Part shown: piece by piece, positions 1 through 7,755 of the stretch
Position numbering within the stretch: position 1 is the stretch's first letter
Layout of the letters: every line of letters begins with the position of its first letter
Origin: Candidatus Termititenax sp.
GTDB lineage: Bacteria; Margulisbacteria; Riflemargulisbacteria; GWF2-35-9; DYQY01
Length of the DNA stretch: 12,421 bases
Reading direction: 5' to 3'
NCBI GenBank assembly: GCA_020719045.1
Contig: DYQY01000027.1
Coordinates: 1-12,421 of the forward strand
Made by a program: the position numbers and the translations under genes
The notes under the pieces: generated by a model
What the model was told of the DNA's origin: nothing
Seen by the model: the letters and a program-made list of their open reading frames with translations, nothing else
Database searches by the model: none

Positions 1-267
1 TAAAATATAAGCTAGCATTTTGATCAACAGTTCTATCACTATTCTTTTTTTGACCCTGTGCGTGAAGAGCTATAGATGAAGTTAGCGAGTGGAACGCAGA
101 AAAATCAGGACGATTTTTCTGGACAACTGAGCCAGGACAGGCAGTATAGTCCACTTAGTGAAGAATGAACTTAGTGGCTATCCCAAGCCTTTAGGCGTGG
201 TATTTGTCCGTTAGTGTAATAAGCTTTACGAAATCGTAGCTCTGAAGCTTCATGTGCCTAGCGAATT
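1..267. other. Gene-free left edge with several small inverted repeats
   Basis: No reading frame here looks like a recognisable protein on either strand. The longest tidy plus-strand frame is 30 codons (ATG at 76, TGA at 166-168) and runs through a hairpin, so I do not call it a gene. The stretch holds a perfect 9-bp inverted repeat (98-106 with 112-120, loop AGGAC), an imperfect one (CCACTTAGT at 151-159 with ACTTAGTGG at 169-177, one central mismatch), a 10-bp palindrome GCCTTTAGGC (187-196) and a TACG/CGTA hairpin (227-238). ACTTAGTG also occurs as a direct repeat at 153-160 and 169-176. This density suggests a dispersed intergenic repeat or a structured RNA, but it matches no RNA family I can name. 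Confidence 0.4.
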
Positions 268-293
268 AATAAGGCCGGCAATGAGGCCTTATT
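268..293 (-). terminator. Hairpin downstream of the methyltransferase gene, probable terminator
   Basis: AATAAGGCC (268-276) and GGCCTTATT (285-293) pair perfectly over 9 bp around an 8-nt loop. The hairpin starts 24 nt past the stop of the last gene of the minus-strand cluster. The outer A/T pairs give only a short TTATT on the 3' side and no long U run, so it is a moderate rather than classical intrinsic terminator. It could work in both directions. Confidence 0.5.
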
Positions 294-316
294 GTAAAGA
301 ATATAAAAGTTTACTT

Positions 317-1090
317 TTACTTACTGGCAACAATAGCCATGAACATTGGAAACTCTTCTCTGGCTTTATTTTCCATTCTGGCATGTTTCCCAGCACTTGT
401 TTTATTGGATACCCATTCTTCAATGTTTTTAATTCTAAACCCATTAGAAGATAGTTTATTAATATAGTAAGAAATAGGATAATGGAAAGACCAAGTAATA
501 TCCTTTTTTGCGCTGTTGCCTGGTGACATATCTATAGGTATTTTTAAAGGTGTCATATACTTATTAATCTTCCTATACTGTATTTTATTAGTCTCATCTA
601 TTCCCCAGGCGGTTTGCTTAGGTATCCTAAATACTGGGTGATTCAGTACTATTAGAAACTCTCCCCCACTTGCTAAGTGTGAATGAACGTTTTTAAAAAC
701 TGAAACAGTATCTTGCATGTTTTGTAGCGCAAGAATAATTACACAGTGCGAAAAATCTTTTTTTTGTAAACTAAACGGTTTAGTAACATCTTGTAATATG
801 AAATCTGTTGAATGAGTTAAAGAAAGCTCTTTAGCTTTCTTTATTAAGGACTTAGAAGCATCTAGACCAACGTAGAATGCGTTTTTAGGTATCGCCCTAG
901 CGAAGATGCCCTGTCCACAACCAAGATCAAGAATAGATGAGTTGTCTTTTATGTCCAGTAGTTCTAATGCTTTTGGTAGGATAACCTCTTTATGATAGTA
1001 ATGGCCATCTTCACCAACTATTTTGTGATATTTATTAGCACTATTTTCCCATGATGTATTTTTGTTCTCTCTGATGTTGCTTTTGTTCAT
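317..1090 (-). CDS. Class I SAM-dependent methyltransferase
   Basis: A 257-residue soluble protein with the Rossmann-like fold of SAM-dependent methyltransferases (Methyltransf_11/25 type). Motif I, LDLGCGQG, is at residues 54-61. The acidic end of strand 2 (GLDAS, Asp77), which usually binds the adenosine ribose, follows it. A conserved NHPVFRIP segment is at about 150-157, followed by W162, and is seen in a subgroup of small-molecule or quinone-type methyltransferases. The acceptor cannot be read from the sequence. The ATG at 1088-1090 follows the upstream stop by 10 nt with no good Shine-Dalgarno, so translation may depend on coupling. It is the last gene of the minus-strand cluster, ahead of a hairpin at 268-293. 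The family call is firm; the specific function is unknown. Confidence 0.85.
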   Translation of the reverse strand: MNKSNIRENKNTSWENSANKYHKIVGEDGHYYHKEVILPKALELLDIKDNSSILDLGCGQGIFARAIPKNAFYVGLDASKSLIKKAKELSLTHSTDFILQDVTKPFSLQKKDFSHCVIILALQNMQDTVSVFKNVHSHLASGGEFLIVLNHPVFRIPKQTAWGIDETNKIQYRKINKYMTPLKIPIDMSPGNSAKKDITWSFHYPISYYINKLSSNGFRIKNIEEWVSNKTSAGKHARMENKAREEFPMFMAIVASK

Positions 1091-1100
1091 TATTAGAAGG

Positions 1101-1745
1101 TTACTCTATAAGTTCTGTGTAATAAAGAGAGCTTCCCGGTGGACCACGTAACTCTTCAGTTTTTACAAGCAACCCATCAGTTAATCTAAACCAAGCGTAG
1201 GAAGACCAGAACATACTTCTCCAGTCTGCAAGTGTTATTCTAACTTTCTGAGTATCAACGTTCTTATCTCCGATTTTAACGGTCTCAACTTTTTCCTTAA
1301 TTGCAACCATTTTCATTATGTCTTGAGTTTCAAGTATAGCCATGTAGTACTCTTGCCTGTCTAGTTTAGATATAGCAAACTGACTTAAAGAATGGTAGTT
1401 TCCGAACCATGGATCTTTGTCAATTTTTATGGATTTATTCAATTGCTTATCTTTATACATCCCTTTAAAAACTAGAGTATTATTATCTCTCTCCACTGTA
1501 AAAGAATTTTTGTCCTGAATTAGTTCAATTTTTCTTGCTTGCATTTGATGGTCAGCAAATATAGTTACTTTTCTGCTGTTAGTTAGGAATGATAGTTTAT
1601 AATCTGAGTCTGTTTTTACTATAGAATAAGTGTAACTATTAGACTGATTATTGTTTATTTCTTGGTAGGTATATTGTGCTGCAAAACTAATACTAAGAAA
1701 TACAAGGCAAATTAATATTTTATTCATTTTAAATAATTTTATCAT
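1101..1745 (-). CDS. Exported protein of unknown function
   Basis: I do not recognise this 214-residue protein. It starts with a clear Sec signal peptide: Lys-rich n-region, hydrophobic core ILICLVFLSISFA, and a probable cleavage site near AA-QYTY around residue 23. There is no Cys there, so it is not a lipoprotein. The mature part is polar, has no further membrane segment and alternates like a beta-rich periplasmic domain, with aromatic clusters DPWFGNYHSL and WRSMFWSSYAWF. It loosely recalls DUF3108/LolA-like folds, but I cannot assign it. A second in-frame ATG at codon 7 (1725-1727) is an equally plausible start, and neither has a clear ribosome binding site. It lies 38 nt after the P-type ATPase gene and 10 nt before the methyltransferase gene, so probably one transcript. 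Confidence 0.7.
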   Translation of the reverse strand: MIKLFKMNKILICLVFLSISFAAQYTYQEINNNQSNSYTYSIVKTDSDYKLSFLTNSRKVTIFADHQMQARKIELIQDKNSFTVERDNNTLVFKGMYKDKQLNKSIKIDKDPWFGNYHSLSQFAISKLDRQEYYMAILETQDIMKMVAIKEKVETVKIGDKNVDTQKVRITLADWRSMFWSSYAWFRLTDGLLVKTEELRGPPGSSLYYTELIE

Positions 1746-1783
1746 ATTAATTTTAGATAAGTAATATGCCAGTATCCAAGAAA

Positions 1784-4393
1784 CTATATTGAGAATTTCA
1801 AGTTAAAATAATCATAAATAGTTTTATATATCTGAATAACAACTAACGGCACTAATGATGCTATAAATGTTATATGAATATATCTAGGAATTTCACTACT
1901 AATCTTAAAAACATTTTGTAGATAAGGAATAAGTAAAACAGCTACTAATAGTGATGTACCAGTTATTAGTGCGTACCATTGATATTTATTGCTAAAGAAA
2001 CCTATCTTATGTAAAGGTAAGTTAGATCTGCAATTAAATCCATGGACTAATCTGCTTAGTGTTAGTGTTGAGAAAGCTAAGGTACTAGCAAGTGCAATAC
2101 CAGAAACTGCTAGTCCATAATGAAACACGGCCAAGGTTGTTGCTGCAATTACAGCACCTTGAAGAAAAGTTTCAAAAACAAATCTTTTTGAAAGCATGGA
2201 TTCTTTAACATCTCTTGGTGCTTCTTGCATAGCAGAATTATTTGGTGATTCAAGGCCAAGTGCTATAGCCGGCATAGAATCTGTTATTAAGTTAATAAAC
2301 AGCAAATGAACAGCAGTAAAAGGTAAAGGAAGCGCTAAGATTGAGGTGTAGATTACTGCTAGGATTCCTGCCATATTCCCAGATAATAAAAAGAAGATAG
2401 AATGTTTAATGTTTGCGTATATGCTTCTACCATTAGAAATAGCTTTTACAATAGTTGCAAAATTGTCATCTGTTAAAATCATATCAGATGATTCTTTAGC
2501 TACTTCAGTCCCAACTTTACCCATTGCAACACCAATGTCAGCTTGTTTAAGCGCAGGAGCGTCGTTAACTCCATCGCCAGTCATTGCTACTAAATATCCA
2601 AGTTGTTGCCACGCGTTTACTATTCTTATCTTATGAGTTGGAGAAACTCGTGCATAAACTGAAATTTTTGTAACTAATTCTCTAAGCTGTTCATCACTTA
2701 ATACATCAAGCTCTATTCCTTCAATTGCTTCCGAATCATCTTTAAGTATGCCGATTTGTTTAGCTATAGCAATAGCTGTTATCTTGTGGTCTCCAGTAAT
2801 CATAACGGGTTTAATTCCTGCCATCTTACACTCGTATACTGCCTGTTTAGATTCAACTCTTGGAGGATCTTCCATTGCAATAAGACCATTAAAAACTAGA
2901 TCATTTTCGTCATTAAAATCTAGCTCTGAACTTGTAATAGTTTTACTTGTTAGCCCCAGGACTCTAAGACCAGCTTGTGAAAAATCTTGATTAATTTTAC
3001 TTATAGACTGTTTATCCTTTTCAGTTATTGTTCTAACCTTATTATTATCGTAAATTCTCGTTGCTCTACTTAAGATTACATCGATAGCACCTTTTGTAAT
3101 CATTATTGTTCCTGAAGCTGTTTTGTGAAGTGTGCTCATAAGTTTTCTTTCTGAGTCAAATGGTAGTTCAGATACACGTGGAATAGTTTGTCGTAATTCT
3201 TTTTCATTTATTCCGTATTTTAAAGACAAATTAATAAGTGCAACCTCAGTTGGGTCTCCTATTTCTTGACCATTACTATTAACAGCGTCATTACACAACG
3301 TCATCCACTCTAGGAATTGTTTATGATAGTTATTCTTTATGTCTAGCTCATTAGCATCGTAAATGTCATAGCCATTAGAAATATTTTTTACAACCATTTT
3401 GTTTTGAGTTAGAGTTCCTGTTTTATCCGAACAAATAACAGATACTCCACCCAAACTCTCAACAGCATGTAGCTTTCTTATGATAGCGTGTTCTTTTGCC
3501 ATTTTTTGTGTTCCGATGGCTAGCACAATAGTTACAATAGAGCTGAGTGCTTCTGGGATAGCAGCTACAGCTAAGGCTACAGCAAATAAAAAAGACTCCC
3601 CTATTGGATAACCTCTAAGTAAGTTAATGCCAAAAATTATAGAACAAAGAAAAATGATTACTATTGCTAGTTTCTTTCCAAAAGTATCTAGATTAATTTG
3701 AAGTGGTGTTTTTTTGTTTTGAGCAGATTCAAGTAGTGTAGCGATTTTACCGATTTCAGTATTCATCCCAATCTGGGTAACTACAATTGTTGCCCTGCCA
3801 TATGTTACTAACCCACCAGTAAAAACCATATTTTTTCTATCACCTACAGTAAGGTTCTCTGAAGCAAGTTCTTCGACAGTTTTACTTACACTGATAGATT
3901 CACCGGTTAAAGAGCTTTCATTTACCTGAAGGCTGTAGTTCTCAAGGATTCTTCCATCTGCTGATATATAATCACCAGCCTCTAAAAACATGATATCGCC
4001 AACGACTACTTCCTTGGCTGGGATTTCAATTTTATTGCCGTTTCTTTGCACCTTAGCAATGGGTGAAGACAATGACTTAAGGCTTTCTAACGCTTTCCCA
4101 GCTTTTATGTGCTGAGTTGTTCCAAGAATTGCATTAAGAACTGTAACAGCAACTATTACTATTGCACTTTCTATGTCTTTTAGTAATAAGGAAATAAGAC
4201 CAGCTACAAGCAATATAACTACTAAAAAATCTGTAAATTGTGAAAGGAATACGGTTATTACATGTTCGCTTTTAGCGCTAATTAGTTCATTGAATCCTTC
4301 TTTTTCTTGCTTATCTTTTACTTGGTCTTGAGTTAGTCCCTTTTTGCTTGAGTTTACAATCTTGAAGATATCTTCTATTTTTTGTGTGTGCAC
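1784..4393 (-). CDS. P-type cation-transporting ATPase, P2A (Ca2+-like) group
   Basis: An 869-residue ion-pumping ATPase of the inner membrane, close to full length for bacterial P2A pumps. In order: N-terminal cation-ATPase domain (about 1-45), TM1-2 (50-90), actuator domain with TGES (163-166), TM3-4 with PEALSS (280-285), phosphorylation motif DKTGTLT (Asp323 is phosphorylated in the cycle), nucleotide domain with GDPTEVAL (379-386) and KGA (434-436), hinge TGDGVNDAP (605-613), then TM5-10 with NLITD (701-705). Glu281, Asn701 and Asp705 match Ca2+ site II of SERCA. In TM5 the segment around N673 reads NMAG, with Gly676 where SERCA has Glu771, which suggests one ion per cycle. The GTG start at 4391-4393 is supported by GGGAG six nt upstream, inside the end of the preceding gene, with only 1 nt between the genes. 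Ca2+ is the most likely ion, Mn2+ possible. Confidence 0.92.
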   Translation of the reverse strand: MHTQKIEDIFKIVNSSKKGLTQDQVKDKQEKEGFNELISAKSEHVITVFLSQFTDFLVVILLVAGLISLLLKDIESAIVIVAVTVLNAILGTTQHIKAGKALESLKSLSSPIAKVQRNGNKIEIPAKEVVVGDIMFLEAGDYISADGRILENYSLQVNESSLTGESISVSKTVEELASENLTVGDRKNMVFTGGLVTYGRATIVVTQIGMNTEIGKIATLLESAQNKKTPLQINLDTFGKKLAIVIIFLCSIIFGINLLRGYPIGESFLFAVALAVAAIPEALSSIVTIVLAIGTQKMAKEHAIIRKLHAVESLGGVSVICSDKTGTLTQNKMVVKNISNGYDIYDANELDIKNNYHKQFLEWMTLCNDAVNSNGQEIGDPTEVALINLSLKYGINEKELRQTIPRVSELPFDSERKLMSTLHKTASGTIMITKGAIDVILSRATRIYDNNKVRTITEKDKQSISKINQDFSQAGLRVLGLTSKTITSSELDFNDENDLVFNGLIAMEDPPRVESKQAVYECKMAGIKPVMITGDHKITAIAIAKQIGILKDDSEAIEGIELDVLSDEQLRELVTKISVYARVSPTHKIRIVNAWQQLGYLVAMTGDGVNDAPALKQADIGVAMGKVGTEVAKESSDMILTDDNFATIVKAISNGRSIYANIKHSIFFLLSGNMAGILAVIYTSILALPLPFTAVHLLFINLITDSMPAIALGLESPNNSAMQEAPRDVKESMLSKRFVFETFLQGAVIAATTLAVFHYGLAVSGIALASTLAFSTLTLSRLVHGFNCRSNLPLHKIGFFSNKYQWYALITGTSLLVAVLLIPYLQNVFKISSEIPRYIHITFIASLVPLVVIQIYKTIYDYFNLKFSI

Positions 4394-4394
4394 T

Positions 4395-5465
4395 TTATTC
4401 TCCCTTATTTATTTTATTGATAGTATTTAAGAATAAGCCTATTGATACTCCCAAAAGGTTTAATATTATTGGACCTAGAAGAATACCAGGAATACCGAAA
4501 ACTATTAGTCCACCGATTAACCCAATTAATACAATGGCTGGATTAATGTTAGCTGAACCGGAAATCATATGCGGTCTTATAAAGTTATCGATTGTACTTA
4601 CAAGAAAAAGTCCATATGTGAACATAAAAATAGGATGCCATAGTGGCTGTAAGCCATTTAAGTATCCGATTAAGAGATATATTGATAGAGAAAACCAAAT
4701 GATAAAGGCACCTGCAAAAGGAATAAATGAAAATATAAAGGTAGCAGCAATAATTAAAAACAGGTGATTTAATCCTAAAATTAGGCAAGCCATTCCCATC
4801 AGGAAAGCCTGACAAAAAACTATAACCACCTGACTGCCAATAAGTCCTCTGGTTAATTGATTAAATCTTTGAGTTGCTTGAATACGAAGCTCTTCTTCTA
4901 CTGGAAGCCATTCATTAATGAAATTAATTACTTTAGAAGCGTTTTTTAGTAAATAGAACATTAAAAATAAAACTACAAATAAACCAAAAATCATTGAAGG
5001 AATTGCGGAGAAGAAATCTTTTGATATTTTAAATATTTGAAATGCAATGCTAGAAAAAAGTTGAGATAAATTAATACTAGCATCCATATTTTGAATAAAG
5101 TTTGTTTGTAAATATGGCTTTATTGTTTCAAATAAATTATTTATAAGTGGAACCATACTAGCCAATGTTGATACTATAATTTTAGTATTAAGAAAAAGAA
5201 ATAATAGTAAACCACAAATAGGTATTAAAAAAGTAAAAATTACGATAATTACTACTATTAGTGCTGATATTCTATTACAAGTTTCAATGTATTTTTCGTC
5301 AAAATACTTAAGTAATAATAATTTAATTTTCTCAAAAATTGGATAAAAAAGATACGCCAAAATAAGAGCAGTTAGAATTAGTGTTATTAACGGTTTAATA
5401 ATAAAAAAAGCTAAAATTATTACCAATAATGCAATTATTTCAATGACAAGATACTTTTGTTTCAT
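4395..5465 (-). CDS. AI-2E family (PerM/YdiK type) membrane transporter
   Basis: A 356-residue polytopic inner-membrane protein of the AI-2E/UPF0118 family. Hydrophobic segments lie at about 8-45, 62-95 and 147-175, with a longer run from about 210 to the end. The family signature is in the last 80 residues: DNFIRPHMISG followed by NINPAIVLIGLIGG and VFGIPGILLGPIIL. Characterised members export autoinducer-2 (TqsA) or act as Na+/H+ antiporters, and most are uncharacterised. No LuxS is visible here, so the substrate is open. The length is typical. The ATG at 5463-5465 has only a weak ribosome binding site. Its last codons contain the Shine-Dalgarno of the ATPase gene 1 nt downstream, so the two are probably translationally coupled. 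Confidence 0.88.
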   Translation of the reverse strand: MKQKYLVIEIIALLVIILAFFIIKPLITLILTALILAYLFYPIFEKIKLLLLKYFDEKYIETCNRISALIVVIIVIFTFLIPICGLLLFLFLNTKIIVSTLASMVPLINNLFETIKPYLQTNFIQNMDASINLSQLFSSIAFQIFKISKDFFSAIPSMIFGLFVVLFLMFYLLKNASKVINFINEWLPVEEELRIQATQRFNQLTRGLIGSQVVIVFCQAFLMGMACLILGLNHLFLIIAATFIFSFIPFAGAFIIWFSLSIYLLIGYLNGLQPLWHPIFMFTYGLFLVSTIDNFIRPHMISGSANINPAIVLIGLIGGLIVFGIPGILLGPIILNLLGVSIGLFLNTINKINKGE

Positions 5466-5512
5466 TTCACTAATAAGCTTAACATATATTCAATAGTAAT
5501 TAATAGATATTT

Positions 5513-6154
5513 TTACTCATAACGAAGAGCTTCAATAGTGACTAAATTAGCTGCTTGCTTGGCTGGCCAAAGCCCAAAGATTAAGCCAATTATTACTGAA
5601 AACCCAGTAGATATTAAAATAGATAATAATGATATTTCTTTTGACCATTTTGCAAAAAAAGAAATGAGTAAAGAAATAACCCATCCAAGCAAAACACCCA
5701 AAACACCACCTACGACTGTGATAATAATTGCTTCTACTAAAAACTGATTCATTATATCTTTTTTGCCTGCACCCATCGCTTTTCTAAGCCCTATTTCTCT
5801 TGTTCTCTCTGTAACAGACACCAGCATTATGTTTATTATGCCTATGCCCCCAACTATCAAGGCTATTGTTGCAACTATTCCTAAAAGCAAAGAGATAGTA
5901 GTAACTGTGCCTTTAATGGCATCTTGAATTTCAGCCATGTCTCTAATCGTCACCATGTTATCTTTAGCATTCCATTTATGAAGCTGATTGATTGCATTAG
6001 TCACTTCATCCTTTGCTGATTCAATATTTTCTTTTTTATCAACCTCTACTTGGATTTGATTCAAATATTTTTCACCCATGAGTCTATACATTGCGGTGCT
6101 AAGTGGAATATAAATAATATCATTTTCATCACGTCCGCCAGAGAGATGCATCAA
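5513..6154 (-). pseudogene. MacB-type ABC transporter permease, C-terminal half only
   Basis: The 213 visible residues are the FtsX-domain half of a MacB/YknZ-like permease. Start of match: [17 protein letters not shown], the end of the periplasmic MacB-PCD domain. Then the TM2 signature GIINIMLVSVTERTREIGLRKAMGA (about 103-127), two more hydrophobic segments, and the canonical C-terminus IEALRYE. Complete members have about 400 residues, so the first membrane helix and most of the periplasmic domain are missing. The frame is open only to a TGA at 6170-6172, and its first codons are the antisense of a lactate dehydrogenase remnant. The nominal TTG/ATG start at 6149-6154 is therefore an accident of the junction. 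The usual ATPase and membrane-fusion partners are absent. I infer a broken gene, unless the junction is an assembly error. Confidence 0.85.
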
Positions 6155-6493
6155 AATGCTGATGTTATTTCATTACACTGCCCACTTACAACAGAGACTC
6201 ATCATATGATTAACGCTGATAGCATTAAACTAATGAAAAAAGGCGTAATGATAATAAATACTGGTAGAGGTCAACTAATAGATACTAAAGCCCTTATCGC
6301 TGGATTAAAAAACGGGAAAATTGGTCATGCTGGATTAGATGTATATGAGGAAGAAAGTGATTACTTCTTTGAAGACTTTTCATCGTCTGTTATCCATGAT
6401 GATGTGTTGATGAGATTATTATCTTTTCCTAACGTGTTAATAACCTCACATCAAGGTTTTTTCACCAAAGGGATGATAGTGGTAATTGAGTAA
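6143..6493 (+). pseudogene. D-lactate dehydrogenase (LdhA-type) internal fragment
   Basis: This plus-strand frame encodes about 109 residues matching the C-terminal half of D-2-hydroxyacid dehydrogenases, closest to fermentative D-lactate dehydrogenase. Visible in order: [58 protein letters not shown], and [18 protein letters not shown]. The catalytic Arg (NTGRG), Glu (YEEES) and His (SHQGF) are all there. The N-terminal catalytic half and the GxGxxG part of the NAD domain (about 190 residues) are missing. After FFTK, at about 6469, the match stops and the frame runs into unrelated codons to a TAA, so the last 25 or so residues are lost too. It lacks a promoter and a sensible start, and is the only core-gene fragment on this strand. 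A dead remnant, truncated at both ends. Confidence 0.85.
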
Positions 6494-6506
6494 AAAGATA
6501 GCCCTG

Positions 6507-6557
6507 CTGACCAGTAAAAACAACGATTCCTCGTAAAGTCTTTTATGCTGGTAACAG
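6507..6557. other. Long bulged hairpin between the lactate dehydrogenase remnant and malic enzyme
   Basis: CTGACCAGTAAAA (6507-6519) can pair with TTTTA, CTGGT and CAG at 6541-6545, 6548-6552 and 6555-6557. That gives 13 pairs with two 2-nt bulges, both on the 3' side, and an inner ACGA-TTCC-TCGT stem (6523-6534). In the minus direction it lies about 70 nt past the malic enzyme stop and is followed by CTTTTT, so it could terminate the rplY operon. Otherwise its role is unknown. Confidence 0.3.
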
Positions 6558-6626
6558 TAATTTTAGTTATGAGTAAACTGTATTTAATAATTAAATCAAT
6601 CATTGCTTAAGGATAGCACTTTTCTA

Positions 6627-7754
6627 TTATTTTTTGAAACTAGCTAAAATTGATGGAACAACGTTTTTATTAAAAACATCTGGAATAATATAGTCCTTTT
6701 TTAATTCAGACTCACTAAGCACAGAAGCAATACCTTTTGCTGCTTGGATAAAGTGTTTAAGTTCAATGTTTTTAATGTTGTTTTCTAAAATTGCTTTTAC
6801 AAATCCTGGATAGCCAATAGCATTATTTATCTGGTTGGGGAAATCGCTTCTTCCAGTAGCTATAATTCCATTAAATGTTGAAGGTAAATCAGAAGGAAGG
6901 ATTTCTGGATCTGGATTTGCTAAAGCAAAAATGATTGGTTCATCATTCATTGTTTCTATCATGGAAGGCTTTAATGCTCCACCTACTGATACGCCAACAA
7001 ATATATCTTTGCCAACAACTGCATCTGCTAAGTTTCCAGCATTATCTTGATTCTTGGTTAACTCAAGCACTTCTAGTTTATACCTATTTAGGTCAGTCCT
7101 GTTTCTATGTATAATTCCTTTGCTGTCACATAAAGTAATTTGCTTAAAACCATAGGCATATAATAGTCTAGCAATAGCCAGTCCAGCTGCCCCTGCCCCA
7201 TTAATTACAACACTACTAGTTTCTGGTTTCCTATTACTAATTTTCATTGCATTGATAAGTCCAGCAAGCACAATAATCGCTGTCCCGAACTGGTCATCAT
7301 GGAATACAGGGATATTTACTTTATTAACTAATTTATCGAAAATCTCAAAACAGTTTGGAGCACTAATGTCTTCAAGATGAATAAGGCTAAATGAAGGTGA
7401 AAGCACAGTAATTGCATCAACAATCCTATCAACATCAGTTGTATTAAGAAGTAATGGATAAGCATTAATATCAGCAAAGGATTTGTAAATCATGGCTTTG
7501 CCTTCCATTACTGGCATCGCAGCTTCTGGGCCCATGTTTCCAAGACCTAACACAGCTGTGCCATCTGTAAACATACCAACAGTGTTACCAATGATAGTAT
7601 ATTCTTTAACGGATTCTTTGTTTTGATTAATATGTTTAACTACTTGTGCAACGCCTGGAGTATAAACCTTGGCTAAAGTCTGGCTGTTGTCGATGTTAAT
7701 TTTATTTTCTACTGATATTTTACCTTTTTTATGTAATTCAAAAATTTCATTCAT
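6627..7754 (-). CDS. Malic enzyme (malate dehydrogenase, decarboxylating), short bacterial form
   Basis: A 375-residue cytoplasmic enzyme converting malate to pyruvate and CO2 with NAD(P)H formation. The N-terminal malic domain carries the catalytic Tyr31 (KVYTPGVA) and Lys86 ([11 protein letters not shown]). The metal ligands are Glu128 and Asp129 ([13 protein letters not shown]) and Asp154 ([10 protein letters not shown]). The NAD-binding domain follows with GAGAAG at 186-191. There is no phosphotransacetylase extension as in E. coli MaeB, and the size fits the YtsJ-like short class. Whether it uses NAD or NADP cannot be decided from the sequence. The ATG at 7752-7754 comes 1 nt after the pyrF stop (TAAaATG) without a Shine-Dalgarno, so it is probably translated by coupling. 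It is the last gene of the rplY-pyrE-pyrF operon. Confidence 0.93.
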   Translation of the reverse strand: MNEIFELHKKGKISVENKINIDNSQTLAKVYTPGVAQVVKHINQNKESVKEYTIIGNTVGMFTDGTAVLGLGNMGPEAAMPVMEGKAMIYKSFADINAYPLLLNTTDVDRIVDAITVLSPSFSLIHLEDISAPNCFEIFDKLVNKVNIPVFHDDQFGTAIIVLAGLINAMKISNRKPETSSVVINGAGAAGLAIARLLYAYGFKQITLCDSKGIIHRNRTDLNRYKLEVLELTKNQDNAGNLADAVVGKDIFVGVSVGGALKPSMIETMNDEPIIFALANPDPEILPSDLPSTFNGIIATGRSDFPNQINNAIGYPGFVKAILENNIKNIELKHFIQAAKGIASVLSESELKKDYIIPDVFNKNVVPSILASFKK

Positions 7755-7755
7755 T

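Noticed and set aside
76-168. A 30-codon plus-strand frame with ATG start in the left edge
   Set aside because: It runs through a perfect hairpin, lacks a clear ribosome binding site and resembles no peptide I know.
5466-5512. Promoter for the AI-2E/ATPase cluster in the 47-nt gap
   Set aside because: The gap is AT-rich, and any -10-like hexamer there lacks a -35 at proper spacing.
6050-6493. Plus-strand frame of 147 codons as one lactate dehydrogenase-like protein
   Set aside because: Its first third is the antisense of the permease gene. Only the part from about 6143 has homology, so it is a junction artefact plus a remnant.
6135-6626. Insertion sequence between permease and malic enzyme
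   Set aside because: No transposase, terminal inverted repeat or target duplication is visible; the only coding match is to lactate dehydrogenase.
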